From Bacteroidales bacterium (GTDB taxonomy: Bacteria; Bacteroidota; Bacteroidia; Bacteroidales; VadinHA17), in the NCBI GenBank assembly GCA_003520925.1, contig DOTV01000212.1, positions 1 to 5,748 on the forward strand: DNA of 5,748 nt, given 5' to 3'. Of the stretch, positions 1 through 5,597 are shown piece after piece (the stretch's first letter is position 1; each line of letters begins with the position of its first letter). The notes beneath the pieces were generated by a model that made no database searches, had not been told where the DNA came from, and was given only the letters and a program-made list of their open reading frames with translations. The position numbers and the translations under genes were made by a program.

Positions 1-140
1 GCTGCACGCTTTAAAACGTAAGCTTCACGCCTGTTCGACAGAACAAGACTTACTACAGCCGATTTATTGTTCGAAAAGTATCTTATTATATTCTCAGCAT
101 TGGTTCCTGATCCTGAGGCAAAAATAGCTATATTTCTCAT
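1..140 (-). CDS. purN: Phosphoribosylglycinamide formyltransferase (GAR transformylase 1), N-terminal part only
   Basis: Reading the complement from the ATG at 140-138 gives 46 residues beginning MRNIAIFASGSGTN and continuing without a stop to the window edge. The pattern of a short beta strand, a glycine-rich SGSGTN loop near residues 9-14 followed by AENII, and then VLSNRREAYVLKRA near residues 33-46, matches the start of PurN. There the loop binds the phosphate of glycinamide ribonucleotide and the second stretch corresponds to the V-I/L-S-N segment of the Rossmann-like fold. The family enzyme transfers a formyl group from 10-formyl-tetrahydrofolate to GAR in cytoplasmic de novo purine synthesis. 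The formate-transfer residues lie outside the window, so completeness cannot be judged. It is divergent from acpP, an arrangement I recall from other Bacteroidota. No Shine-Dalgarno sequence is seen before the start, as is usual in this phylum. Confidence 0.9.
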   Translation of the reverse strand, partial: MRNIAIFASGSGTNAENIIRYFSNNKSAVVSLVLSNRREAYVLKRA

Positions 141-321
141 TTTGTGATAATTAGATTTTTATTTTCAAATTTGATACAACTATCTCTACATAAGATTATT
201 TCTCTAATTATCAACATATTAACCTTCATGACAAAGAAAAAACATGAAATCATTTGAAAAATATAGTACAAATATATTTCTTTGCATGGTTTTCTGATAT
301 TATTAATTAAAATTTAAAATC
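141..321. other. Divergent purN/acpP intergenic region
   Basis: These 181 AT-rich bases separate two divergent starts. The acpP side carries a good promoter match, listed separately. On the purN side the best candidate is CAAATTTG at 166-173, which read on the minus strand misses the TAnnTTTG consensus by one base and has no TTTG at the expected distance upstream, so I do not call it. I see no open frame, strong hairpin or repeat here. Confidence 0.6.
253..284 (+). promoter_or_regulatory. Candidate Bacteroidota-type promoter for acpP-fabF-rnc
   Basis: TTTG at 253-256 is followed after exactly 20 bases by TTTCTTTG at 277-284. The Bacteroidota housekeeping consensus is TTTG, about 19-21 bases, then TAnnTTTG; this site matches fully at the upstream element and misses one base (T for A) at the downstream element. 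Transcription would start near 289-292, giving a leader of about 30 bases that is almost all A and T and has no Shine-Dalgarno sequence, as is common in this phylum. The call rests on pattern and spacing only. Confidence 0.5.
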
Positions 322-558
322 ATGGCAGACATTGCTACCAGAGTAAAAGAGATAATAGTTGATAAACTTGGAGTTGACGAATCTGAGGTAACTCCTGAGG
401 CCAGTTTCACAAATGACCTTGGAGCTGACTCTCTTGACACTGTTGAATTAATCATGGAATTTGAAAAAGAATTTAACATAGGGATTCCTGACGATCAGGC
501 TGAAAGCATCAGTACAGTAGGTGATGCTATTAAGTATATCGAGGAAAATGCAAAATAG
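322..558 (+). CDS. acpP: Acyl carrier protein
   Basis: This 78-residue acidic protein has the normal ACP length and the signature LGADSLDTVELIMEFE, with Ser37 in the DSL motif as the site for the 4'-phosphopantetheine arm. It carries acyl intermediates as thioesters between enzymes of cytoplasmic type II fatty-acid synthesis. The four-helix pattern is evident: helix I about residues 3-15, helix II starting at Ser37 with the acidic recognition face, and the closing helix about 66-76 (VGDAIKYIEENAK). The ATG at 322 gives the canonical N-terminus (MADIATRVKEII). fabF, which acts on this carrier, follows after 24 bases. The stop codon TAG is the loop of a perfect inverted repeat (546-568). Family assignment is secure. 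Confidence 0.98.
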   Translation: MADIATRVKEIIVDKLGVDESEVTPEASFTNDLGADSLDTVELIMEFEKEFNIGIPDDQAESISTVGDAIKYIEENAK

Positions 559-568
559 TTTTGCATTT
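546..568 (+). promoter_or_regulatory. Perfect inverted repeat centred on the acpP stop codon
   Basis: AAATGCAAAA (546-555) and TTTTGCATTT (559-568) are perfect reverse complements, and the three bases between them are exactly the TAG stop of acpP. In RNA this could form a short AU-rich hairpin with two central GC pairs. It is not a classical terminator, since the stem is AT-rich, although the downstream arm itself begins with T residues. By position it could lower read-through into fabF or set a processed 3' end for an abundant acpP message. That role is inference. Ribosomes terminating at the codon would melt it. Confidence 0.45.
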
Positions 569-582
569 AAAATAATCCATTT

Positions 583-1830
583 ATGAGAAGGGTTGTAGTC
601 ACTGGGCTCGGAGCGATCACTCCAGTCGGAAATAATTTGCATGAATATTGGGAAGGTTTGAAGAACGGTCTAAGCGGATCAGCAATGATCACGCGATTTG
701 ATACCGCAAAATTCAAGACCAAATTTGCATGCGAAATCAAGAACTATGACTCCTCAAAATATTTCGACAGAAAAGAAGCCAACAAGCTCGACCTGTTTGC
801 ACAATATGCTCATATTGCTTCGGATGAAGCCATTGCTGATTCCGGATTGATCCTGGACAGGATAAATAAAGAGCGGGTTGGTGTAATATGGGCTTCAGGG
901 ATAGGAGGTATTGAGACCTTCTATCTTACAATCAAATCTTATATTGAAGGAGGAAGCATACCCAGGTTCAGTCCATTTTTTATTCCCAAAATGATTGGTG
1001 ACATAGCTGCCGGTTCCATCTCAATCAAATATGGTTTCAGCGGCCCTAACTTCAGCACTGTTTCGGCATGCGCATCATCGACAAATGCGGTAATAGATGC
1101 TTATAATTACATCCGTTGGGGAAAGGCTGATGTATTTGTTACGGGAGGCTCTGAAGCTGCAATAAATGAACCGGGGATAGGCGGATTTAATTCGATGCAG
1201 GCTCTCTCCACAAACAATGATGAGTACATTTCAGCATCCAGACCATTTGATAAGACCCGCGACGGATTTGTTATGGGCGAAGGTGGAGGAGGACTGATCA
1301 TTGAGGAATATGAGCATGCAGTTTCGAGGGGAGCAAAAATCTATGCTGAAATAATCGGTACGGGTATGACTGCTGATGCATTCCACCTTACGGCTCCTCA
1401 TCCCGAGGGTTTAGGTGCATGCAATGTAATGAAGCTTGCAATAGCTGACGCTTGTTTAAACCCTGAAGATATAGATTACATAAATGTACACGGAACATCG
1501 ACCCCACTTGGCGACATCTCTGAATCAAAAGCTATTATAAATGTGTTTGGTGAACATGCATATAAACTGAATATTAGTTCAACTAAATCGATGACAGGCC
1601 ATCTTCTTGGTGCTGCCGGAGCAGTTGAAGCAATTGCTGCCATTATGGCTGTTGGAAATGATATTGTTCCTCCGACGATAAATTATAAGGTCCCCGATCC
1701 TGGTATTGACCAGAATTTGAATCTTACTGCCAACACGGCGCAAAAAAGGAAAGTGAACGTCGCAATAAGCAACACTTTCGGTTTCGGGGGTCATAATGCT
1801 TCAATCGTAATTAAAAAAGCCGGGATTTAG
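583..1830 (+). CDS. fabF: Beta-ketoacyl-[acyl-carrier-protein] synthase II
   Basis: This 415-residue protein has the usual FabF length. It catalyses the Claisen condensation of acyl-ACP with malonyl-ACP, releasing CO2, in the elongation cycle of fatty-acid synthesis. The N-terminus RRVVVTGLGAITPVGN is typical. The catalytic set is complete: nucleophile Cys163 in VSACASSTNAV, His303 in VHGTSTPLGD, Lys335 in SSTKSMTGH, and His340 five residues on, followed by LLGAAGAVEA. The glycine-rich NTFGFGGHN gate near residues 397-405 is intact. FabB-type synthases share the fold, but the length, N-terminus and pairing with acpP favour FabF. It starts 24 bases after acpP, and its TAG stop shares one base with the rnc GTG. 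No Shine-Dalgarno sequence is evident. I see nothing abnormal in the protein. Confidence 0.97.
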   Translation: MRRVVVTGLGAITPVGNNLHEYWEGLKNGLSGSAMITRFDTAKFKTKFACEIKNYDSSKYFDRKEANKLDLFAQYAHIASDEAIADSGLILDRINKERVGVIWASGIGGIETFYLTIKSYIEGGSIPRFSPFFIPKMIGDIAAGSISIKYGFSGPNFSTVSACASSTNAVIDAYNYIRWGKADVFVTGGSEAAINEPGIGGFNSMQALSTNNDEYISASRPFDKTRDGFVMGEGGGGLIIEEYEHAVSRGAKIYAEIIGTGMTADAFHLTAPHPEGLGACNVMKLAIADACLNPEDIDYINVHGTSTPLGDISESKAIINVFGEHAYKLNISSTKSMTGHLLGAAGAVEAIAAIMAVGNDIVPPTINYKVPDPGIDQNLNLTANTAQKRKVNVAISNTFGFGGHNASIVIKKAGI

Positions 1831-2576
1831 TGTCCATTTTCTCATTAAGAAATAATGGAACTTATATAGTCAATAAGCAGGAATTTGCTTCCCGCCTGAA
1901 AAAAATAACCGGTTTCCGGACAACTAATCTGCGGATCTATGAAGCCGCATTCATACACCGGTCAGCCTCTTTCACACTTCCTGACGGAAAGCGTATTAAC
2001 AATGAAAGACTTGAATTCCTTGGGGATGCAGTATTGGATACAATTCTTTCCGATTACCTTTTCGAAAAGTTTCCTGATGCAAATGAAGGCTTTATGACAA
2101 AGATCCGTTCGAGGATCGTTAACAGGGAAATACTTAATCAGCTTGCCATTTCGATGGGAATCGACAAGATCCTCGTCAGCAATGTGAGTTCAAACAGTTC
2201 TACAAGGAACCTTTACGGCGACGCTCTTGAGGCATTTATTGGCGCCCTTTTTGTCGACAAAGGATTTAAAAAGACAAAAAACCTGTTTATTAACAGGGTT
2301 TTCAATAAATATCTCGATCTCAGTCAAATAGTTGATAAAAATTCTGATTATAAAAGCCTGGTTTTCGAATGGATACAAAAGCATAAAACAAATCTTACTT
2401 TCGAATACAAAGAAGAGTATGATTGCAATCTGAAGAAATCGGTTTTTTCAGCAACCCTTCTGATTAATAATGAAGAATTCGGAACGGGCCAGGGAGCATC
2501 AAAGAAGGAGGCAGAGCAGGAGGCAGCAGGTAAAGCATGGGCTAAACTGAAAGAAATTCATTCATTTCAGGGCTGA
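1830..2576 (+). CDS. rnc: Ribonuclease III
   Basis: This is a 248-residue double-strand-specific endoribonuclease for rRNA precursors and structured mRNAs. The nuclease domain spans about residues 15-165, with the signature NERLEFLGDAVLD at 58-70. The metal and catalytic residues expected from the family are present: Glu59, Glu62, Asp66, and Asp131 and Glu134 in GDALEAFIGAL. A double-stranded-RNA-binding domain spans about 172-241 and ends in the typical GQGASKKEAEQEAAGKAW. It is some 20 residues longer than the E. coli enzyme, mostly at the N-terminus. The start is a GTG at 1830-1832 that overlaps the fabF TAG by one base, suggesting translational coupling. No in-frame ATG occurs before Met90, which lies inside the nuclease domain, so a non-ATG start is needed. 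Family identity is secure; the exact start is less so. Confidence 0.95.
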   Translation: MSIFSLRNNGTYIVNKQEFASRLKKITGFRTTNLRIYEAAFIHRSASFTLPDGKRINNERLEFLGDAVLDTILSDYLFEKFPDANEGFMTKIRSRIVNREILNQLAISMGIDKILVSNVSSNSSTRNLYGDALEAFIGALFVDKGFKKTKNLFINRVFNKYLDLSQIVDKNSDYKSLVFEWIQKHKTNLTFEYKEEYDCNLKKSVFSATLLINNEEFGTGQGASKKEAEQEAAGKAWAKLKEIHSFQG

Positions 2577-2590
2577 CAACAATCTCTTTT

Positions 2591-2609
2591 CTTAACTTTA
2601 TAGTTAAGG
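2591..2609 (+). promoter_or_regulatory. Small hairpin overlapping a Shine-Dalgarno-like site before the IPExxxVDY gene
   Basis: CTTAACT (2591-2597) and AGTTAAG (2602-2608) are perfect reverse complements around a TTAT loop, in the short gap after the rnc stop. The downstream arm contains most of AAGG (2606-2609), which lies 10 bases before the ATG at 2620 and is the only purine-rich ribosome-binding candidate there. A folded stem could mask it. The site also decides the start: AAGG suits the ATG at 2620 and is too close to the alternative TTG at 2614. The regulatory role is inferred. Confidence 0.3.
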
Positions 2610-2619
2610 TATATTGACT

Positions 2620-3054
2620 ATGCAGAAAAAGCAAAGGATAACAAAAATCCAATTATCTGTTAATGAACAGGACACACCTGTAGTATTAGGGATAGTCTCC
2701 ACGGAACCCGATTACAGGCTTTCACTTGCGTTGAATAAAAAACTCAATATTTCATTAAAAAATACCGGTGCAGTTGAATTTCAGGACGATAAAGGCAAGA
2801 AATTACACTTCAGCCGGTTCTCTGATTCTTCAGGATCTGACTGGCACTATCAGCTTGTATCCAACAGAACAGAAAAGGAATTTATGCTGAAAAAATTAAT
2901 AAATATTGATTATCTGCTTCTTCTACAGAAGCCTGAAAAGGGCTTCAACTATGAGGGGATTTTGTCGCAACTCAGAGAAATTGAAGCTATTACCGGTGTT
3001 TTCAATATTGAAATCAGTACTCTCAATGATAAGAATCTGAAATACCTGATTTAA
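2620..3054 (+). CDS. IPExxxVDY-family protein, function unknown, with a diverged name motif
   Basis: This 144-residue protein follows rnc on the same strand. I assign it to the Bacteroidota IPExxxVDY family from its place after rnc and from recalled family features: PDYRLSLALNKKLNISL near residues 30-46 (family DYRL...N..L.I.L), an HFSRF segment near 63-67, NIDYLLLL near 95-102 at the place of the VDYFL part, and a C-terminal helix ILSQLREIEAITGVFNIEI near 114-132. The naming IPE residues are replaced by Leu-Lys-Lys in LKKLINIDY (90-98). There is no signal peptide or membrane segment, so it is probably cytoplasmic. The ATG at 2620 is preferred over the in-frame TTG at 2614, which would add two residues, because an AAGG lies 10 bases before it. 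No enzymatic motif is visible. Pyruvate kinase, which I recall as its common downstream neighbour, is absent; a hairpin and another operon follow. Confidence 0.75.
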   Translation: MQKKQRITKIQLSVNEQDTPVVLGIVSTEPDYRLSLALNKKLNISLKNTGAVEFQDDKGKKLHFSRFSDSSGSDWHYQLVSNRTEKEFMLKKLINIDYLLLLQKPEKGFNYEGILSQLREIEAITGVFNIEISTLNDKNLKYLI

Positions 3055-3081
3055 GATCTTCAAAATTGATATAAAATAGAA

Positions 3082-3105
3082 GAGCCGTCCCGGGCGGGAC
3101 GGCTC
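3082..3105. terminator. GC-rich hairpin, probable terminator (possibly bidirectional)
   Basis: GAGCCGTCCC (3082-3091) and GGGACGGCTC (3096-3105) are perfect reverse complements around a GGGC loop, a very stable 10-bp stem in otherwise AT-rich DNA. Four more pairs, 3078-3081 with 3108-3111, are possible after a two-base bulge. It lies 27 bases after the last gene of the acpP block, where a terminator is expected. On the plus strand the bases after it (ACTTCTTGATAA) are only partly T-rich. On the minus strand the following bases read TTCTATTTTATAT, a better U tract, so it may terminate minus-strand transcription as well or instead. Confidence 0.7.
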
Positions 3106-3244
3106 ACTTCTTGATAACCCTAAAACTAACCTAACCTATGAAAAAAACCTCTATATCTTAAGAAACAAATATCATGCCAAATCCTTTACAAAGATATGAA
3201 GGCTATTTTAAATAAAAAAATGTTTTTATCCCTTGCGATTACAA

Positions 3245-3317
3245 TTAACAATACTTTAATGAATTGTTAAAATTCTTAACCTTTAACAGGACAAGCCCCC
3301 ATGTTAAAGAACGTTAA
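3245..3317 (+). promoter_or_regulatory. Cluster of six TTAAC/GTTAA boxes upstream of rprX, candidate regulator-binding region
   Basis: Six copies of TTAAC or its complement GTTAA occur in 73 bases, starting at 3245, 3266, 3276, 3283, 3303 and 3313. Several are ordered: TTAACAAT (3245-3252) and ATTGTTAA (3263-3270) form a perfect 8-bp inverted repeat with a 10-base spacer; GTTAA and TTAAC at 3266 and 3276 face each other; GTTAAA at 3303 and 3313 are direct repeats one helical turn apart. OmpR-family regulators often bind direct repeats at about 10-11 bp spacing, and such a regulator is encoded just downstream, so autoregulation is a reasonable inference. Some recurrence is expected in AT-rich DNA. 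Confidence 0.4.
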
Positions 3318-3345
3318 ATAAAGAGATTAATAAAATATATACAAG

Positions 3346-3353
3346 TACTTTTG
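3346..3353 (+). promoter_or_regulatory. TAnnTTTG promoter element just before rprX
   Basis: TACTTTTG is an exact match to the Bacteroidota -7 consensus TAnnTTTG. No TTTG is found 19-21 bases upstream, so a promoter here might rely on an activator bound to the TTAAC boxes. Transcription would begin about 6-8 bases downstream, at or next to the A of the rprX ATG at 3361, which would make the message leaderless or nearly so. Alternatively the match is chance and the real promoter lies further upstream. Confidence 0.35.
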
Positions 3354-3360
3354 TATCTGT

Positions 3361-4917
3361 ATGAAGCGTAAGACAATTGTATTGCTTGCCATATTCTTCT
3401 TCCTGGTTATTTCAGGCCTTATCCTGATACAGCTGTACTGGATAAGAAACGCAATCTCAATTACCGACCAGCAATTCCGGTACAATGCTAACAAGGCACT
3501 TGAATCAGTCGTTCTTGACCTTGAAGCACAGGAGCTTATTGATTATATAGTTCATGAAATCGACCCTGAATCGTCCGATTCAGTGACGGCCATAATTCCA
3601 GCCAATTCACCGCTTGCCAGCAGATTAAGGGGATACCAGGCCGACTCCAAACTTCCTGAACTTTATGGCCTGAGCAACCCTGAAAAACAATTTATAATTA
3701 CAAATGCGGGTCAGAAAATATTTATTTCAGCAAAGGATATATCACCTATACCGGAAGAGGAAATAACAGAACCATCAGAACAGGCTATAAGCGCCGGGTT
3801 ATCGAAAAGGGTGAGCAACAAAATTGTCTATCTCGAAAGCATAATGGAGAAAATACTCCGGACAACACCTGATATAAGGGAAAGGATAGATCCTGCAAAA
3901 ATAAATGAACAGCTGAGGAAAGCCCTTAACAATGTCGGAATACATCTCGATTATGAATTTTCGATAAGATCGGGAAGGCTGGGTACAATCTGGAGCACGC
4001 CGGGATTCACGGATAAGCCGGGAACCAATAAATTCATAATCCAGCTTTTTCCGAATGATCCGGTACCCAGTCAGAATCAACTTGTTCTATACTGTCTTCA
4101 GGAGAAACACTATAAATTCCAGCAGATCGGGATTCTCGGTATCTATTCCATGATTTTCACATTGCTTCTGCTGGTTCTTGCCACAAGCACCTTCATTGTG
4201 ATTTTCCGTCAGAAAAAGATGTCGGAAATAAGAAATGACTTTATAAATAACATGACCCACGAACTTAAGACACCCATTTCCACTATTTCACTTGCTTCCC
4301 AGATGATATCTGATAAAACAATACCCGATAAGGACAAGAATATAGGTCACCTTGCTAAAATCATTTCCGATGAGAGCACCAGGCTGAAATTCCAGGTGGA
4401 AAAGGTTTTGCAAATGGCAATTTTTGAAAGAATGAAAACCAGGCTCTCGCTTGTAAGTATGGATATTCATAAAATCCTGAACAGAGCAGCTGATAACTTC
4501 ACTCTTCAGATAGAAGCACGTAATGGTAAGATGCAAAAAGACTTCCAGGCTTCTGACCCGGTTGCAATGATCGATGAGATCCACTTCCTGAATGCAATTT
4601 CAAATCTGATCGACAATGGCATCAAATACAGTGAAGGAAAGCCTGAGATACTTATTTCGACGCGAAATTATAGAAAAGGAATAATCATTTCTGTTGAAGA
4701 CAATGGAATTGGTATCAGCAAAGAGAACATCAGGAGGATTTTCGATAAGTTCTATCGTGTTCATTCAGGTAATATTCATAATGTTAAAGGATTCGGCCTC
4801 GGATTAAGTTATGTAAAAAAGATAACCGAAGAACATAATGGAACCATTAAGGTGGAAAGCCAGATCGGTAAAGGTTCAAAATTTATAATATTCATCCCAC
4901 AAAACGGACTGAAATGA
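3361..4917 (+). CDS. rprX: RprX-like membrane sensor histidine kinase
   Basis: This 518-residue sensor kinase has an N-terminal membrane segment at about residues 5-27, a periplasmic sensor region of about 225 residues (30-255) with no domain I recognise, a second membrane segment at about 257-282, then the kinase core. No HAMP domain is apparent: the second helix runs almost directly into the phosphoacceptor H box NNMTHELKTPIST, with His300. The ATP-binding domain has its N box near 411-423 (NLIDNGIKYS), G1 box DNGIG (447-451), F box FDKFYR (461-466), G2 box GFGLGL (477-482) and a final GKGSKF (503-508). It should autophosphorylate and pass phosphate to the regulator encoded by the overlapping next gene. 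Length, architecture and partner resemble RprX of Bacteroides fragilis; the signal is unknown. The ATG at 3361 gives a typical short basic N-terminus before the first helix. No Shine-Dalgarno sequence precedes it. Confidence 0.88.
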   Translation: MKRKTIVLLAIFFFLVISGLILIQLYWIRNAISITDQQFRYNANKALESVVLDLEAQELIDYIVHEIDPESSDSVTAIIPANSPLASRLRGYQADSKLPELYGLSNPEKQFIITNAGQKIFISAKDISPIPEEEITEPSEQAISAGLSKRVSNKIVYLESIMEKILRTTPDIRERIDPAKINEQLRKALNNVGIHLDYEFSIRSGRLGTIWSTPGFTDKPGTNKFIIQLFPNDPVPSQNQLVLYCLQEKHYKFQQIGILGIYSMIFTLLLLVLATSTFIVIFRQKKMSEIRNDFINNMTHELKTPISTISLASQMISDKTIPDKDKNIGHLAKIISDESTRLKFQVEKVLQMAIFERMKTRLSLVSMDIHKILNRAADNFTLQIEARNGKMQKDFQASDPVAMIDEIHFLNAISNLIDNGIKYSEGKPEILISTRNYRKGIIISVEDNGIGISKENIRRIFDKFYRVHSGNIHNVKGFGLGLSYVKKITEEHNGTIKVESQIGKGSKFIIFIPQNGLK

Positions 4918-5597
4918 ACAAAAGGATTCTGCTCGCTGAAGATGACGCAAATCTTGGATTGCTGTTACGGAATTATCTTGATGCCAAGAATTATGAGACA
5001 ACGTTGTTTATGACAGGGGGGTCAGCCCTTGAAGCATTCTCTCAGGGAATGTTCGACCTCTGCATTCTCGACATTATGATGCCTGAAATGGACGGACTTG
5101 CACTTGCAAAGGCTGTTCGAAGCCTTGACCCAGCTATACCGATAATATTTCTGACTGCTAAGAACCAGGAAGATGATATTATAGAAGGATTTAAGACCGG
5201 AGCCGATGATTATATCACAAAACCCTTTAACATGGAGGAACTTCTTTACAGGATTGAAGCAATATTCAGAAGAACCATAAGCCCTGTTAACGTAAAAGGA
5301 GAAGATTTAAATCGTATTGGTGAATATATTTTTGATAACAGGAGACAGCTTCTCTCCTTCAGGGAGCAGCAGATCAGCCTTACTACAAAGGAATCTGAAC
5401 TTCTTGACCTCCTGTTCCGGCATAAAAATGAAATACTTGAACGTAATTATGCTCTTAAGAGTATCTGGATTGATGATAACTACTTCAATGCCAGAAGTAT
5501 GGATGTTTATATTACAAGACTAAGAAAATACCTGAAAAAGGATCCGGGTGTTAAAATCCTGAATATCCATGGCAGGGGTTACCGGCTTATTTGCTAA
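4914..5597 (+). CDS. rprY: RprY-like OmpR-family response regulator
   Basis: This 227-residue DNA-binding response regulator has a receiver domain at about residues 3-120 with the acidic pair in LLAEDD (Glu9, Asp10, Asp11), phosphoacceptor Asp53 in CILDIMMPEMDG, the switch threonine Thr81 in FLTAK, and Lys103 in ITKPF. A winged-helix effector domain at about 132-226 includes LTTKESELLDLL, the run IWIDDNYFNARSMDVYITRLRK (positions about 184-205) and the closing NIHGRGYRLI. The NYFNARSMDVYI form of the recognition-helix region is what I recall as typical of RprY in Bacteroidia. Its ATG overlaps the kinase stop as ATGA, indicating translational coupling in one operon. All phosphorylation residues are present, so it should be a conventional phospho-switch. 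The stop lies 22 bases from the end of convergent lepA, with no evident terminator in the gap. Confidence 0.92.
   Translation: MNKRILLAEDDANLGLLLRNYLDAKNYETTLFMTGGSALEAFSQGMFDLCILDIMMPEMDGLALAKAVRSLDPAIPIIFLTAKNQEDDIIEGFKTGADDYITKPFNMEELLYRIEAIFRRTISPVNVKGEDLNRIGEYIFDNRRQLLSFREQQISLTTKESELLDLLFRHKNEILERNYALKSIWIDDNYFNARSMDVYITRLRKYLKKDPGVKILNIHGRGYRLIC

Larger units (their letters stand above)
3055..3360. other. 306-bp intergenic region between the fatty-acid block and the rprXY operon
   Basis: This stretch holds, in order: a GC-rich hairpin 27 bases after the upstream stop (3082-3105); a CTAAC-CTAAC tandem at 3126-3135; a seven-codon open frame ATG to TAA at 3138-3161 reading MKKTSIS; a perfect minus-strand TAnnTTTG element (TATCTTTG, complement of 3189-3196); the TTAAC box cluster (3245-3317); and a plus-strand TAnnTTTG element (3346-3353). 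I find no longer coding frame and no resemblance to tRNA or a riboswitch class I know. The seven-codon frame could be chance or a leader peptide. Confidence 0.6.

Noticed and set aside
166..173. CAAATTTG as a minus-strand purN promoter element
   Set aside because: It is one base off the TAnnTTTG consensus, with no TTTG at the required distance; such near matches are frequent in AT-rich DNA.
2614..2619. Upstream TTG start adding two residues to the IPExxxVDY protein
   Set aside because: The AAGG is only four bases from this TTG but ten from the ATG at 2620, and TTG starts are rare; the ATG is the better choice.
3799..4080. Minus-strand open frame of 93 codons inside rprX
   Set aside because: It lies wholly within a well-supported kinase gene, resembles no protein family I know, and has no promoter or start signal; it is a shadow frame.
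4288..4584. Minus-strand open frame of 98 codons inside rprX
   Set aside because: It is antisense to the kinase core, whose coding frame is fixed by conserved boxes, and its translation shows no recognisable domain.
5317..5523. Plus-strand open frame of 68 codons in another frame of rprY
   Set aside because: It overlaps the conserved winged-helix domain, and its translation has no recognisable features.
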